Source: Brachynemurus nebulosus (lineage: Eukaryota > Arthropoda > Insecta > Neuroptera > Myrmeleontidae). Taken from it: 64,000 nt of DNA. Both the position numbers and the translations under genes were made by a program. The notes beneath the pieces are model-generated. The model searched no databases. It was given only the letters and a program-made list of their open reading frames with translations, and was not told the DNA's origin. The number at the start of each line of letters is the position of its first letter. The first letter of the stretch is position 1. Below are positions 38,201 through 53,200 of the stretch, piece after piece. The DNA lies in assembly GCA_035578155.1 (NCBI GenBank), contig JAPWDM010000001.1:1860001-1924000 (forward strand), given 5' to 3'.

Positions 38201-41200
38201 ATTCACAATTTATTGCGCGTGAGTACGAAAAAGACAGCAATATTTTTAAGGTCATTAAATAAGTCTCGTGCGAATGAAACTTTACACTAATGGCGGGAGC
38301 GCTGTGAATCTATATTAATATTCATGAATTTATTACATTAAATATCATTTTCGTTTCGTTTAAAAATTGACACAATGACACCGATGTGTAGACACTGTAA
38401 AAAATAGAAGAATTTCGGAACTTCTTTATGTAAAAATTTTACTGATAGCTATAAAAAATTTATATTAAATTAAATAATCAAACGTACTGCATCGAACTAA
38501 TTGTGCGTGCAACCATCCTGATGCATATGTGGTTATAAAAAATTTACATATTTTCAATATTAAATTGAAATTTCATTCATATTTATTTAGTCATAGTGTG
38601 ATGATAACAATCATTAAATAAAACAGAACACACTGATTACGCGTGACTATATGCTTACAGAAGAAGGAAAGTAACATTGTAATTGACACCTTTCAACACC
38701 AGAATATTATATAAACATCAACTTTATATATTATAGTAAAATATTAACATTTACACGGTCATAATATAACCTACAATGACAAAACGCCTAAATATTTTGG
38801 GAGCTAATTAGTGATGAGCAAAATTAGTCTTGGTCTTGCATTTTTTGCAAGACCAAGACCAAGACTATGTATATCAAGAGCAAGACCAAGACCAAGACTA
38901 TAAGTATGGCTGTAAGACCAATACCAAGACTCAAGTGAGCAAGACCAAGACAATAGCAAGAGAAAAGCAAGACTCTTGCTAAATTATTTAAATAGTTTAA
39001 AAGTATAATTAATACCGTAAAGAAAGAAAATTCTGATTTTAGAAAGAAAAAATTCGCTAATAAAAAAATGCAAGAAAGTGCAAGATTCTTTAGCAATACC
39101 AAGACCAATACCAAGACTGCATTTTGCAAGACCGAGACCAAGACTCAAACTGCTCTAGCAAGACCAAGACCAAGATTCTTAATGCAAGAACAAGACCAAG
39201 ACCAAGACTGCTAAGTCTTGGTCTTGGTCTTGCATTTGCTCATCACTAGAGCTAATACACTTTAGATGGAATTGCTAACGTCCTACGACGTTGTGTGTGC
39301 GTTAGTAAGGTTTCACTTGACGGATTATGACGTCAATGACTGTCAAGGTGTTAAGAAAGTTTTTTTTTTTTTTAATATAAAAAATACATGCCAGATGATT
39401 TAGAGTAAAACGCAAATTTTTACCTACGCTGGTTTTATTTTTATTTTAAAAAAATACCAAATAAGTCTGAAAAAATAACAAGGAAGAAAATTTACTTGAA
39501 ATAAAAATGCCATTTGAAATTTCAAATTGTAAAACAGTAGTATTTTTAACTGAGGGTAATCGTCAACAAAAAGGAATACAATTATTTAAATCACTTTTTC
39601 TAAGCAAAAATTGAAATGGACCTTATACACATATTCCCGAATTATTGTGGCCATCAAAAACATGAAAACTTCACACACATCCTCTTTCGATCTAAAAATT
39701 ACATTAAAAGGTCACAAATAATGAGAACATTTATTTTTAAGTTCATTATTCAACAAAATCTTTATGAATGATTTAATAATCATTCATAAAAGTTTTTCAG
39801 AAAGTTTTTATGTCAATACTTAAACACCGATACCAAATTTTAAGTTTCTCTTACTAATAGAAGTAGGTACTCCAATATGATTGATTACATTTGAAATAAG
39901 TTCCCATAAACGTTCTCATCCACGATAAACATGATAACTTTTTATTCCTTAATCTCCTAACCCTTCTGAAAGTTGATTCATCAATTTTTAAATATATAAA
40001 TTTTTCCTCCTAAAAAGTCGAATTTGCCTTTGATGGTAACCTAACCCGCTTAAAAATGAAAATTGTAATTATATTTTTTTGTGTAAGACGTAACAATAAC
40101 AACGTGAAATAAAGCTACGTATACCTATCCTATATTGTAGATTTTAATGATATAATTATCTAAATAACAGTGTTAAATGTGAAATGAACGCAAAATCAAC
40201 TCCAATCTATTTTAATTTAAACATTATTGTAGTGTTGATTATAGAAATTATTATTAATGATTAATTTACAACTACATAATTTAAAAAATTTCAAAAAAAA
40301 AAAAAAATTGTATACATTTATCAAATTATGGCACTTTTTACGATATCACTTTTAACAATAGAGATGATAATGATAGAGGTGATCTATATTAATAATAAAA
40401 TTAATAGTTAAAAAGAATTATTAAAATGTTTGAAAAGAATAATGGCAATAAAATTGTGATACTTATTAAAAGTTAAATTAAATAATGAAAATATGTATCA
40501 TTACATTACATATTATTATTACAATATATTTTTATAAAGCACATATGGTTATAAACGTATAATATTATAAATTATCTGCAATGAATCACTGTTAATCAAT
40601 GAAATCAATTTAATATGTAATTTATATTAATAGAGCGTATGATATGTATGTTATTTGCTTATTTTTAACAAATAAAAATATTTAATAAAATTCATAAAAT
40701 AAGTATATTTATAAAAGATATATATACGTGTATGAACAATGTTTTTGAATTATACACGTATACGTATAAATAAGAATGGAAGCTATCAAATAAAAAAAAA
40801 TGATATGGATACTGAAAATATTTTAAATAAAAAAATTTAAAAAAAATGAAATTAACAAAATAGTAGTCTTCATAATCTTTGTTAAACATGCTATAACATG
40901 TTAAATGGGTTTGCATCTCTTATCTGGCTTCACATTTCACACTTCAATAAAAAAAAAAAAAATTGACCTTTTTCGAGACCGTAATAAATTGTATGACTTT
41001 TTTTGGTAAAAATATTTTATCCTTTTAAATTTTCAGTATTTTTAAATTGCGTTAAAAAAAAGTTTAAGTTCTATATCGGTTTATATGTAACTTAACTAAA
41101 AATTAATATCTAAATAATATTATAAATGTGAAAGTTTGGATGTTTAGATGTTTAAATTTGTTTGATGTTTAAATTTTATCCCGGTTGCAAGTTCTTGAGG

Positions 41201-44200
41201 GATACAAAAACAATTATTCAAACACACCCCAAAAAACAAAACTCAATTCAATGAAATTTGGTACACTGACATTATCCTGAGTTAACAAATAGGATAATCT
41301 TATCCCGACTAAAGGTTCCTGTAGGATGACTGAACCGAATTCGATTAAATAAAATATAGAGACACTATTTACTATGAGCACATGTAGCTAGAATTTTAAT
41401 AACACGTAGAATAGTTTTATCCCGATTGAATGTTCCCAGGGGATGCAAAAGAAATTCCAAAATCATGTCCAAATAATTAAACAGAATTTGATAAAATTTT
41501 GTACACAGACATGATTAATCCTGACTTAACGCATAGGCTAAGCTTATCCTGATTAAAGGTTCCTGTAGGATGACTGAATCGAATTTGATAAAATTTAATA
41601 TACAAACGTTATTTACTATGAACACATAATATATATAGAATAATTTTGAAATAGTTTTAGTCGGGATAGTTTAATCCCGAGATGGTTTCCGGGGGATGAA
41701 GGGGAGACACAAGGGAGGGGGGCTTAATTCAATGCGGGTGAAGCCGCGGGTCAGACTTAGTTATATTATAAAAATGTGTTGAAATGATTATGGAAATTCA
41801 TAGTGAATGCAATAGCAATAATAATACATAGGATAGTTTTATCCCAATTGAAGGTTCCCGGTGGAAACAAAATCAACTGCTAAATCACATCCAACTAACT
41901 AAATCGAAGTCGATGAAATTTATAGTACACACAGAGACACTATTTACCCTGATCTAACACATGGTGTAATCTTATCCCGATTAAATGTTCCTGTGGGATT
42001 CAATATTATTTAATTATAATAACAGCAAAAAATCAGAGATCCTTTGATCCTTTGAAAATTTGAAAAACTTGTAGTGCGATTTTAAACCATTTTTGAACAA
42101 TTTACATAGCCATATTTTCAAAACGGGGGTGGGGCAGAATTTAATTAATAATATTTGATATTTTCGTAATTATATAGTTAATTTAATTCCCAAAGAATGA
42201 ATGTAGTAATTATTTACGGTCCTATAACTGGATTAAAATTGGATTTTTCCGCTATATTCAAATTCTCAGAAAAATATTACCTGAAACTATACATATATAC
42301 TTAGTTTTTAGGGATTTGCAATTGTCTGTAATAATTACCTACAGTGTGGAGTTGAAAATTTCGGACGTAAAAAAAACATATGAATTGCATCCCGCGGTCA
42401 CAGGGTACATTTGTACTCACTGAAGAGGAGAAGCATGATTCCTAACTCAGAAGAATTGTTTTATAATTATATAGAAGCAATAAAATACTTTTTTCCACAA
42501 TAAAATTTCCTCGTCTGTCTGTCTGTTTGTTTGCCCCGTCTGTCTGTCATGTCTTACCGTGTGTCTTGTCTGTATGTCAGTCCTGTCCTATTAACTGGCT
42601 GTATGTTCTGTGTCTGTCTGTCCGTTTAGTCCTACAGTCTGTCTGTCAGTCATTCCTGTTTGCTTGTTCGTCTGTCTGTATTTTAATTTTATCCTGTCTG
42701 TCTGGCTGTCTTTTTTGTCTGCCCGTCAAATCCTGTCTGCCTGTTTATCCTGTCTGTCTTGTATAATAGTCCTGTCTGTCTGTTAATCGGTCTTGTCTGT
42801 TTGTCAGTCGGTCCCATCTGTCTGTCTACTAGTCTACTGCTATGTCAGAAAAATCAGCCGATAAAATAAAGTTCACAATCTAATTGGCATTTTGAAATTC
42901 CCAACTTTAATGCAAGCAATATCAAGGATCTATGATTTTTTGCTTCGTCACATATAAATCCATATTGAACTTAAACTTTTTTTAACTTAATTTAAAAATA
43001 TTGAAAAATTTAAAAGGATAAAATATTTTTACCAAAAAAAGTCATAAAATTTATTACGGTCTCGAAAAAGGTCAATTTTTTTTTTTATTGAAGTGTGAAA
43101 TGTGAAGCCAGATAAGAGACTGAAGCCTGTTAAATGTGTTATTTCGAAGAAAAAAATTAACAAATCCAGAAAAAATTGATGAAAGAATTGGTATAAAACT
43201 GTAAAACAGCTGTCATAACTGTCAAATATGTAATAATTAACACAGTTGCAAATAGGTCGTTCAAGATTTTTATCTATTTCGAAGAATAACATAAATAACG
43301 TTTAACAAGTTTATAAGATTATGAAGACTACTAATATCAATTTTAAAGATTTTGAGTTCCTGTTAGCATCAAAATGATAAAAACCAGTTAAAATCAACAA
43401 AATCTAATAGATTTTAGAATAAAAAAAATTTATGAAATTTGTCCTCAATTATATAAAATAAGTTTTTACAAGTAATTTCAAATTTTCAAAAAAAAAAAAT
43501 TCATAAATAGATTTGAGCGTTACTTTATGGTACATATTCCATATTTGCATATTTTGTATGTACTTTATTAGATAAAGATAAAATATAGGAATTTATAGAA
43601 ATTTAAATGATTGCCACCATCTTTTTCTGTAATGACAATGACGGGGCTACATCGGGGCTACATGCGCGCCGCGATCAGGCGGCTTCGAACAAAAAAAAAA
43701 AAACTGGCAACAATGTTTAGTATTAATAAATACAGCACTTGATTTTGCAGAAATACCACTTTTATTGTGTTAAACTCTTATGACATGTTTCAGTTCAATA
43801 CGAAAATTATTATCAACTTGTTTGAAAGGAGGGGTGGTCGATTCGCTAAGAGAAAAAGAACCCCTAACATGAAAAAAAATTTAACGATGTTTTTTTATAT
43901 TTCTCGTTATTTTATAAAATACAAGATTCTAACTTAACGCTACAATATAATTTAAAACGTAAAACTAACTACGTTTTCTCCACAAGAAAAATCGACAAAC
44001 TGTGATCAAAATTATTTTTTTTTTTTTTTTTTGGAAAATTGTCCCTTTTTTTACTATATCGAGTTTTTTTTAGACATGAGCGCATTTTTTAGCATTTTAA
44101 TTTTTGTATTTTTATATTTGTTGACGTCTAAAAAACAACATATTACAAAAAACAATGCCAAAAAAATGCACTCATGTCTAAAAAAACTCGATATATAGTA

Positions 44201-47200
44201 AAAAAAAAAAAGGGGGGTACACATTTTTCAAAAAAAAAGCCATTTTGACCACAGTTTGTCAATTTTTCTTGCGAAGAAGACGTAGTCAATTTTACTTTTA
44301 AATTGACGTAGCGTTTACGTTAGTGTCCTGTATTTTACTAAAATAATGAGAAATATAATGAATATAATAAAAAATATAGTTAGACTTTTTGTCATATTAG
44401 GGGTTAATTTTCTTAGCTTATCGATACTCCTCCTTTCCTGAAAAATTATAATACAGCCCAAAAATAAAGTTGACCGAGCAAAAAAAAAATTGTTAGTTTT
44501 AGCAGTTAACATCTATCTAGTTTTAAAATAACTATAAATTTTGTATTTTTTACTTAATCTCTAATGTGCCAGTCATCTTAGTTATAAAAGTTCAAGTAAT
44601 TCAAGTAAAATAAAATTAAAATGTATTTGACCAAAGTGTTAATTGCTAACTGAAGTGAAACCTCATGAAATTGTCATTTCTACGAGTCAATGACAGAGAA
44701 TTTCATACACAAATATCCAACTCTCGTCTCCGTATGGTACAAACTGTATTTTTCTATCCGGATTTTCTAATTTTTACTGTACATGTTTTTTCCTAAATAG
44801 CCTTAATATAAATATTTACAATTTTAACTCAATGCAATTCCAATTAACAATTCTAATTGTCGCTAAATACGTTAATAATCTATAAAAGTAAACAAAACCG
44901 GAGGAAAAAACAACATGAAAGGTTCCAAATGAATTGAAAAGTTTTAAGAATTTATAAATTGTAACAAAACGCATACACACAATTAAACAGTGGCAGTGAA
45001 TGATACTACCAATAGCTATAATTATTACTTGCTAGTTCATTTACTCCGTCTAACCACCATTTGTATTTTTACAACATTCTTTAGAGCAGAACAGTTATTG
45101 GCTATAACATTCTGTGTAACATAATTAAGCGTAATAATTTATATTAGACAAATAATATATCTTCTTGGTACGCAAGTGCGTGATTTCGTGTTAATAAAAA
45201 ATAAGCAAATAGGTATATGTATATTTTTAGTATTAATTTGCAAAACTGTTAAAATACAATCGTTGTAGTAATGTAAAAGTGAAATATCAGATTGAAAATA
45301 CACATTTATGGAGACACAAGAAATAGAAAATATAAAAAAACAAGCCGTGAAATGCAAGTTGTACTTGCACAAATAGTGTTCCCTATAATCAGTGGATTCT
45401 ATAAATTTATAAATATAATACGTAGCATATAAAAGTGGAGAAATTATTTTTGCTGACGAATAAATTTTATTCCCTACTTGGCCTGTTTTCGTTTACCAGA
45501 AAAAAGAGATATTTACTGAATGTATCAACGTTCTCTACTTGTTTTTCTTTCAAAAATTTTAAGTCTACAAATTACAGTTGAACCGTTTTTAGGCGGTGAA
45601 TAGGGACCGCATAAAAAAAAATTGCACAAAAAAAAAATATATTCAAAAATATAATTAATAGCTATAAAAAGCTTAGTTCGGTCCAGACTGTAAAAAAAAC
45701 TTTTTTTATGCGGTGGATCGGGACCGCATAAAAAAAGTTTCATCGAAAATACATAACTCAAAACGCTCAAAACCTCACGATTTCCTTAGAAGTTGCTTTT
45801 CTAAACAAGATAAAGCATTAATTTACACGTGGGAACATTTTATTTTATTTTTATAACATTGTGAAAATTATGAAAAATACAACTATAAAAAAAATTAAAT
45901 GATGCAATAACTTAGATTCTTATGCAATGTACTGACTGATTAAATGCTTAAAAACCACTAAAAAGAATTTTTATAAAAAAAGTTATTATAGTTAATGTTT
46001 AAGTTTCTTACTGTCTCTTGATTTTTTTTAAAAAACCGCATAAAAAATCGCACAAAAAAGGACCGCATAAAAAAAGATTTAGCTGTATTTAAACTGTTAT
46101 TGTTAATTTCTTTGAATATTTTGAATCTTAAATAATATTCAGGTGCAGAAATTGTAATATATTTTTCGTGTGTATATTTATCAATGAATTCTTCTTCTCC
46201 TTTAATTTCTATATTTTGTAAAAAATTTACCAAAATATCCGCTCAATTACTCAAGTGATTACGAAAGTGTTTCATTTTGTCAATTTTGGTACGGAATATT
46301 TGATCTGTGTATATCAAATACATTTACATTTTAATTACCAGTTCCTATGAGTAATTAAAAATCGAAAAAACTAAATAGGAAGAACCCCTATTCGAAAAGG
46401 TAAAACTATTTCATTTTTAGTAATTCTTTTTTCAGTTTCTAAAACGTCTGCTTTAGTAACTATAACTACATTAAAATTTTGTGTTTCATGAATTAAAATT
46501 AGTTGGTGAATTTGCTGATGTTAAAGCTGACTTTTGACAAAATAAAGGAATAAATTATGTAGTTAGTACTGTCTTATTTTTCACCAACCATTCTTACTTT
46601 GAAGTTCGAAGGCAAGGTATCCGTACACGAGCAGATTTTTTAAAACATCTGATCTTTATCGAAATGAGTTTGCTGCGAAGACCGTTCATGTGTGGGAAAG
46701 CGTTTATTAGCGAGAGGAATAATTTTCTGTCAGATTAAGACTGTTGAATTTGATCCGGCAATTCTGACTCAATATTTATCAACTACGGAACGGAACTGAT
46801 CTGGCTGTTTATATTATTATTTGTTGCAAAATGGGTATTATTTTCTTACTTTTAAATCTATTTAAATTTTGATAGATTGAATTAACTAACTTTATAAAGC
46901 TCTGCCACGCTTATGGAAACAAAACATACACGAATACACAAAAAATATAAATATTTAAAATAGTATTTAAATGAGGAAATTATAACGTCTTTAAAACAAT
47001 AATGAAATGGAAAAATGCATCAAGTTTATCAAGGAAATTCAAAATTGCAAATTTAGATTTTTTCCTCAACATGATCTTATCACAATTTTATCATTTGACA
47101 GTAACTTAATTTATTCTTTGTAGTATAAAATATCCATTGACTTTTTAAACAAGCTCATGGGATCGACGGATCTAGTTTACATAAATACATTTATCAAGTA

Positions 47201-50200
47201 TACGGATAATTTAATAGTATGCAATTAGCAGACTGATCCGATTAAAGAGTATAGTTTCGTTAATTATAACGAATTTTCTGATTAAATTCGCAGGACTCAA
47301 TTGGCGGATTAAATCCTTTAAAAAATCCTGTATAGCTGGCTATATAGAATACATCAATAGTTCAATAAATTGTCTGTTTAGTTGCCAAATTATGTATTTG
47401 CATCTCAAAATAAATCACTATAAAGAAATAAAATCAATCAAGTCCAATATTTTCAGTTGTTTGAAAATCAAAATTGTATAATTTCCGTTTGAAAACTATA
47501 ATTTCCGTTCTGTTACTCTAAACAATTTTAATAATAGTTATTACCTTATTATTGAAACAAAAAAAGGAATATTTAATACACACAAATTTATTTATTAAAA
47601 AATATTTAAATTACAACAAGTATAAATAATAATTTTAAATTATTATCTCATTCATAAATAATCACATAATCATATAGTGTGTGTTGAAATGTAAATCACT
47701 ATTTAATCTAGAACGACACAATGTGAAAAGATTGCATACCAATTAGTCGTGTAGGTTTTTAAATAAAACTGCTCATTTTCATGTCATACAATTACAAAAT
47801 TATCTGGTCATTTACTTATTAATGATTACGTAAGTGTAAGGAGAACAAATTCATAACAAATGTGTGCTGGTTGTCCTGTGTTCTATGGTTGTACTGATAA
47901 ATTGTAGTATAATTGTCATTAATTAAAGGGGTCCTCGCATGTCACCAATCTAAGAATTTATTATTGAAATTGAACTAGAAAAATAGCGCCAAAATTTTTT
48001 TTAACAGATATACTATTAACACATTATTTGATCCTTAAATTTTAAATTTTAAATAACATACCAAAAAAATATGATTATTTTACTTGATGACATTCTTAAA
48101 AACTTGAGATCATCAAGGTTAAAGTTTATTAGCGTTAGCTGAATTCTGGTGATTTTTAAAGAATAATCTTTGGGTCATTTCATTTCAAATCATCCAATAA
48201 AAATATAAAATGTCACCCATGACCTCAGATTTGGCTGAAATTTTCTTTATTTGTTTATTTAACCATCCTAATCATCTGTACAAAATTTAAAAAAATTATC
48301 TCCAATAGTTTTCAAGTTATGAATTTTTGAAATTTAGCAAAATAGGGTTAAAATGATGTTTCCGTGATATCACTTTCGGTGACTTTATTATATTAAAAAA
48401 TCCATAACTTCTGTAATATTTAACATAAAGCAATAATTTTTTCATCAAAATGTTCAGAAAAGTCAGGAGATTGCAGGAAAAATAAATTTGGTTAATTATC
48501 ACTTCATGTTTCTATGTAATGCTTTGTTAGACTTAAATTTTGAGACATTTTTTAATCGATAAACAAAAAATCTTTAAAAGTGATTATTGACCAAAGGCAT
48601 AGCAGTAACCGCAGTAATTTTTTTTTTAAATTTACCCTAAAGATGTAAACTAAAATAATCTGGAAAAAAAATAATGGTTTTTTACCCGCTAATATTTTTC
48701 AGCCATGTTCGACGTCTGGAAGCTCAAAAAACGAGCTTTTTGGAATAATTTCCCAAAATTCAAAATTTTTGTTTACACCATTAGAAAGAGGAGAAAAAAT
48801 TACATAAAAAAGTCTTTAAACTATTATTCTATGTCAACTAGTTTCCAAGAAAAACTAACTTTTATAAATGGTCGCCATATGTACCACTGTCGCAGCATCC
48901 TGCATAACATAGCGAATTTCCATTTATAAAAATTAGTTTTTCTTGGATACTAGTTGACATTGAATAATAGTTTAAAGACCTTTTTTGTGTAATTTTTGCT
49001 CCTCTTTCCAATGGTGTAAACAAAAATTTTGAATTTTGGGAAATTATTCCAAAAAGCTCGTTTTTTGAGCTTCCAGACGTCGGACGTGTCTGAAAAATAT
49101 TAGCGGGTAAAAAACCATTATTTTTTTTCCAGATTATTTTAGTTTACATCTTTAGGGTAAATTTAAAAAAAAAATTACTGCGGTTACTGCTATGCCTTTG
49201 GTCAATAATCACTTTTAAAAATTTTTTGTTTATCGATTAAAAAATGTCTCAAAATTTAAGTCTAACAAAGCATTACATAGAAACATGAAGTGATAATTAA
49301 CCAAATTTATTTTTCCTGTAAGCTCCTGACTTTTCTGAACATTTTGATGAAAAAATTATTGCTTTATGTTAAATATTACAGAAGTTATGAATTTTTTAAT
49401 ATAATAACGTCACCGAAAGTGATACCACGGAAACATCATTTTAACCCTATTTTGCTAAATTTCAAAAATTCGTAACTTGAAAACTATTAGAGATAATTTT
49501 TTAAAATTTTGTGCAGATGATTAGGATGATTAAATAAACAAATAAAAAAATTTTCAGCTAAATCTGAGGTCATGGGTGACATAACCTGGATGAAGTGGCG
49601 TGTAATGACCCCTTTTTGTTATTGTTGTAAAATGAACACTATTGAAATTCATAAATGAATGAAATTCATAAATAATTATTAAGGTGCCAACTAATTTGGA
49701 AAAAAAATTTAATTACTGTTATAGTGTTATCTGTTAGAAAATAACAAAAGTAGGGACTTGGTTGACACTATGGCTTTGAAAATAAACACCATTATAAAAT
49801 ATTAATTCGTAACAAACAAATTTTTTTTTCACTTTTGGATTTAATCAACATTCGCTCTGTACGTCTCATTTTACAAAATAAAGAAATTGAAGCATGTCTA
49901 TGAAGCTCGAGTCAAATTTTAAGTTCTTAAGTTTGTTTAAATGAGATTTGTCAGAATGTTTGACGAACGAACATTATTTTAAGACGAAACAAAAATAACC
50001 AAAAACTTTAAGGTACCATCACAGTGTGATCAGCCGAAAAATAGCCAATTTTTGCGATTTTTTTCAGATAGATTGGTGGGGGAATGGGATTGAATTTTTT
50101 TTTACGATTAATACCACTATTTAAAAATACAAAAATATTTTTTTATTCATTTTTTGAAAAAAGTGTTTGTAAAAAAAGGCGAAAATCGGTGCCCACGATT

Positions 50201-53200
50201 GCGGCCGCAGTTTTCATTCGAAAAAAAAAAATTTAAATAGATTATAAATCTGCAAGTAAGCCGCTATGTACCTATGGGAGCTTTTTTTTCTTTTGAAAAC
50301 TTCCTATTTTTTCACACAAAAAACTATAAAAAATTTTGTACTTTTTATTCAAACCGTCGCCATTTTTTCAAATTTCAAGAAAAAAAAGCTCCCGCAGGTA
50401 CATAGCGGCTTACCTACAGATTTATAATCTATTTGATATTTTTTATTCGAATGAAAACTGCGGCCGCAATCGTGGGCACCGATTTTCGCCCATTTTTAAA
50501 GACACTTTTTTCAAAAAATTATAAGAATTATAAAAAATAAATAAAAATGAATAAAAAAAAAATCTTTTTTGTATTTTTAAATAGTGGTATTAATCGTAAA
50601 GAAAATTCAATCCCATTCCCCCATCCGATCCATCCGAAAAAAAAATCGTGACAATTGGCTATTTTTCGGCTGATCACACTGTGATGGTACCTTAATATTT
50701 GAACTATTTCAAGCATATATATTGTTGAAGTATGAATAAAAAAATTACAATGAAAACTTCATTTTTATATTTTTATATATTTTTAGTCAGAAGGTCAATT
50801 GAGGAAAATGTGTATTTAAACAATAAAAAAATTTTATTTAACTGCCTATTTAATTAAATAGAATTTAATGAAGGTTACAATTTAAAAAAAAATTACTTTT
50901 GCAGTGAAATTATACACATGACTCAAAAATAAATTGACGGAAAAATGTTTTTGCCATATTTTTTCTATAAAAAATTTTCAATTCACATTATTATTTTTTT
51001 TTTTTGGTTGTATATGATTAACTGGCCCACTGAGAAAAAGTTACGATTTCTAATGAGAAATAAACGGAGCAAAATAAAAAACAATCGATCTTCTCGTTAG
51101 CAGCTCTTGTTAGAAAATAATCAGTAATTCAATAATATTTAATTAGAAACCCAGAAGGTGGGAGTGCCGGGTAACCGTTATCTTTTAGTTTCTCCGTTCA
51201 GATGCAAACAAATTTAACAGCAAATGGTTTCGACTCTTTTTCTTCTGTACTTTTAGATATAGTTAGAATTGTTGTAGCCAGATATGAAAAATTGAAAAAC
51301 AGTTCAATAAAACGTTACAGAGAATAATGGCCGTGTTCGTTGCTGAGTTTTTCTGCTAAAAGTGAGCTATTGGCACATGCGCAAGACCTTTTTTTATGGA
51401 ATACGCATGCTCCAAAATATTTCATATATGAGCACAAGTATTTCGTACTTCATAAAAATGTTCTTGCGCATACGCTAACAGCTCACATTGAGCAGAAAAA
51501 CTCAGCAACGAACACGGCGAATAAGATGCAATTCACATATCTATTTAAAGCGGTAATTTCCAATACTTAAATTTAAAAAATCTAAGATTTCTAATGTCAC
51601 AGTTATTAAGGGATTAAATACAGTGAAATTTTCAAAAAGTCAAAACGTTGTTTACTTTAATAAATAGCTTAAACTTTTAAAATTTGTGCTTAAAAATACT
51701 AAGATATATTTGAAAAATTTCAAGTTAAATAGCAGATAAAACAAACTAAAGCATATGGAACTAAAATCTAAAATATTCTTACATAAATAGATGAAAAAAT
51801 GGCCAAATTTAGAGAGGAAAAAAGCGAACATACCGCGAAGCTTTACTTTTAGCCCTCAAGAAGAGGGAAAGTCCTCTGAAACGTGCAGGAATCGCACATT
51901 AACGGTAAGGTATGGAACTTATATTTGATCAAAAAATTTTGTCTTTAAATTTTAAAAAAATTTTCTCGAAACTCTCTTTTTCAAAAGAGTGTACATGATA
52001 TCTCTTAACACGTTTATTGTCAATCACGCGATATCGCGTGATACGGCTACTTTAGTATATGGCCAATATCGCGTGACAAAAGAATCTACTTATTTAACAT
52101 AAAATATTTGACCATCTCACAAAGTCTATATTTTTAACTTGGTAATGAACGTGTTAATGTAACTTATGAATTGATTTGAAATATTACATAAGTTTTTACA
52201 TCGACCACTGAATCTGAACTCTTTAATAAATTTACAAGTGCATAGGAAATGTTGACTAATAATTTTACAAAAGTGAATGAATCAAACTTAGTTATAATAA
52301 ACCAAATGGAATCAATCATATCAATTGTACAAATTGCATTGTTCACATAATAGATTAAAGCAAATAATAGAACTTATACCTTAGTTCCTTAGTACATCGA
52401 CAAATTTAAAATAAATGAATCACTTATGCATTACGTTATAACTAGACATAATATTATACAAATTTTCAAATATAAAATAAATTCATTAATTATACTTTAA
52501 TCCAGTGTTTTTCAACCTGTGGGTCGCAACCCCCTTGGGAGTCGCGAAGCCTTTTCAAGGGGGTCGCAGTTATTTTAAAAATAAAACCACTAGTTCAATA
52601 TTTATAATATAGAGAAGGTTAATTAATGGTTACATTGATGTGATAGTTTCATACTTTTGCGCGATAAAGTTTCAAAACTGCGGCTTATTCATATAGACAC
52701 TTTTTCTCTGGTTTTGTTTATTACCCTCACTGGAACTTGAAATTGACGGTTGTGCATATTTTTACACTTATCCATTTTCAATAATATAATTACAATGAGC
52801 ATAGAATTTTGAATATTAGACAATAAAGGACATTGAGCAACTACTAAACAAACAACAAGACAATTTAATAAATTTAAACACCAACGCGAGTTCACAATTC
52901 AAAGAATTCTAATAGATTACGCTTGGAAGTGTTAAGCGGTGACGACCGCCGCGCGTGCGCGTGTCACTTTTTACGCCACGCGCGCGTTCATAAGCTACTA
53001 TAAGCCATCAACTTCGATGTCGATACAAAAATTTGTCTGTTTCAAGTCCTTAAATACGTATTTAATTGATAACTAACTATGAAAATAATCAATAATGATG
53101 AACGGATTCGATATTTATAACATAGAAAAATAAAAGTTAGTAGGTAAATAGCAGTGGGTAGGGGGTCGTGCCATGAAAAAGGTTGAAAAACACTGCTTTA

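Larger units (their letters stand above)
40908..43127. mobile_element. MULE-like element with ~190-bp terminal repeats
   Basis: The left ~190 bp (GGTTTGCATCTCTTATCTGG onward) is repeated in inverse at the right (GGCTTCAGTCTCTTATCTGG) at over 90% identity past the first bases. A 9-bp duplication TGTTAAATG flanks it (40899-40907, 43128-43136). Long TIRs plus 9-bp duplication are typical of Mutator-like elements. No transposase; the interior is minisatellite-like repeats. Confidence 0.72.

Noticed and set aside
38824..39141. 105-residue leucine/valine-rich frame resembling a membrane protein
   Set aside because: It is produced by CAAGAC hexamers inside a hAT MITE.
41170..42010. Regularly spaced repeats that could look like a CRISPR array
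   Set aside because: Units are diverged, ~120 bp, without short constant repeats and unique spacers, and the context is eukaryotic.
42527..42766. Cysteine-rich 79-residue open frame
   Set aside because: It is the translation of a TCTG minisatellite; residues follow the repeat period.
48317..49475. Two nearly identical 61-residue frames on opposite strands
   Set aside because: They are the same foldback arm read on both sides of the palindrome, with no codon-level conservation beyond the DNA repeat.
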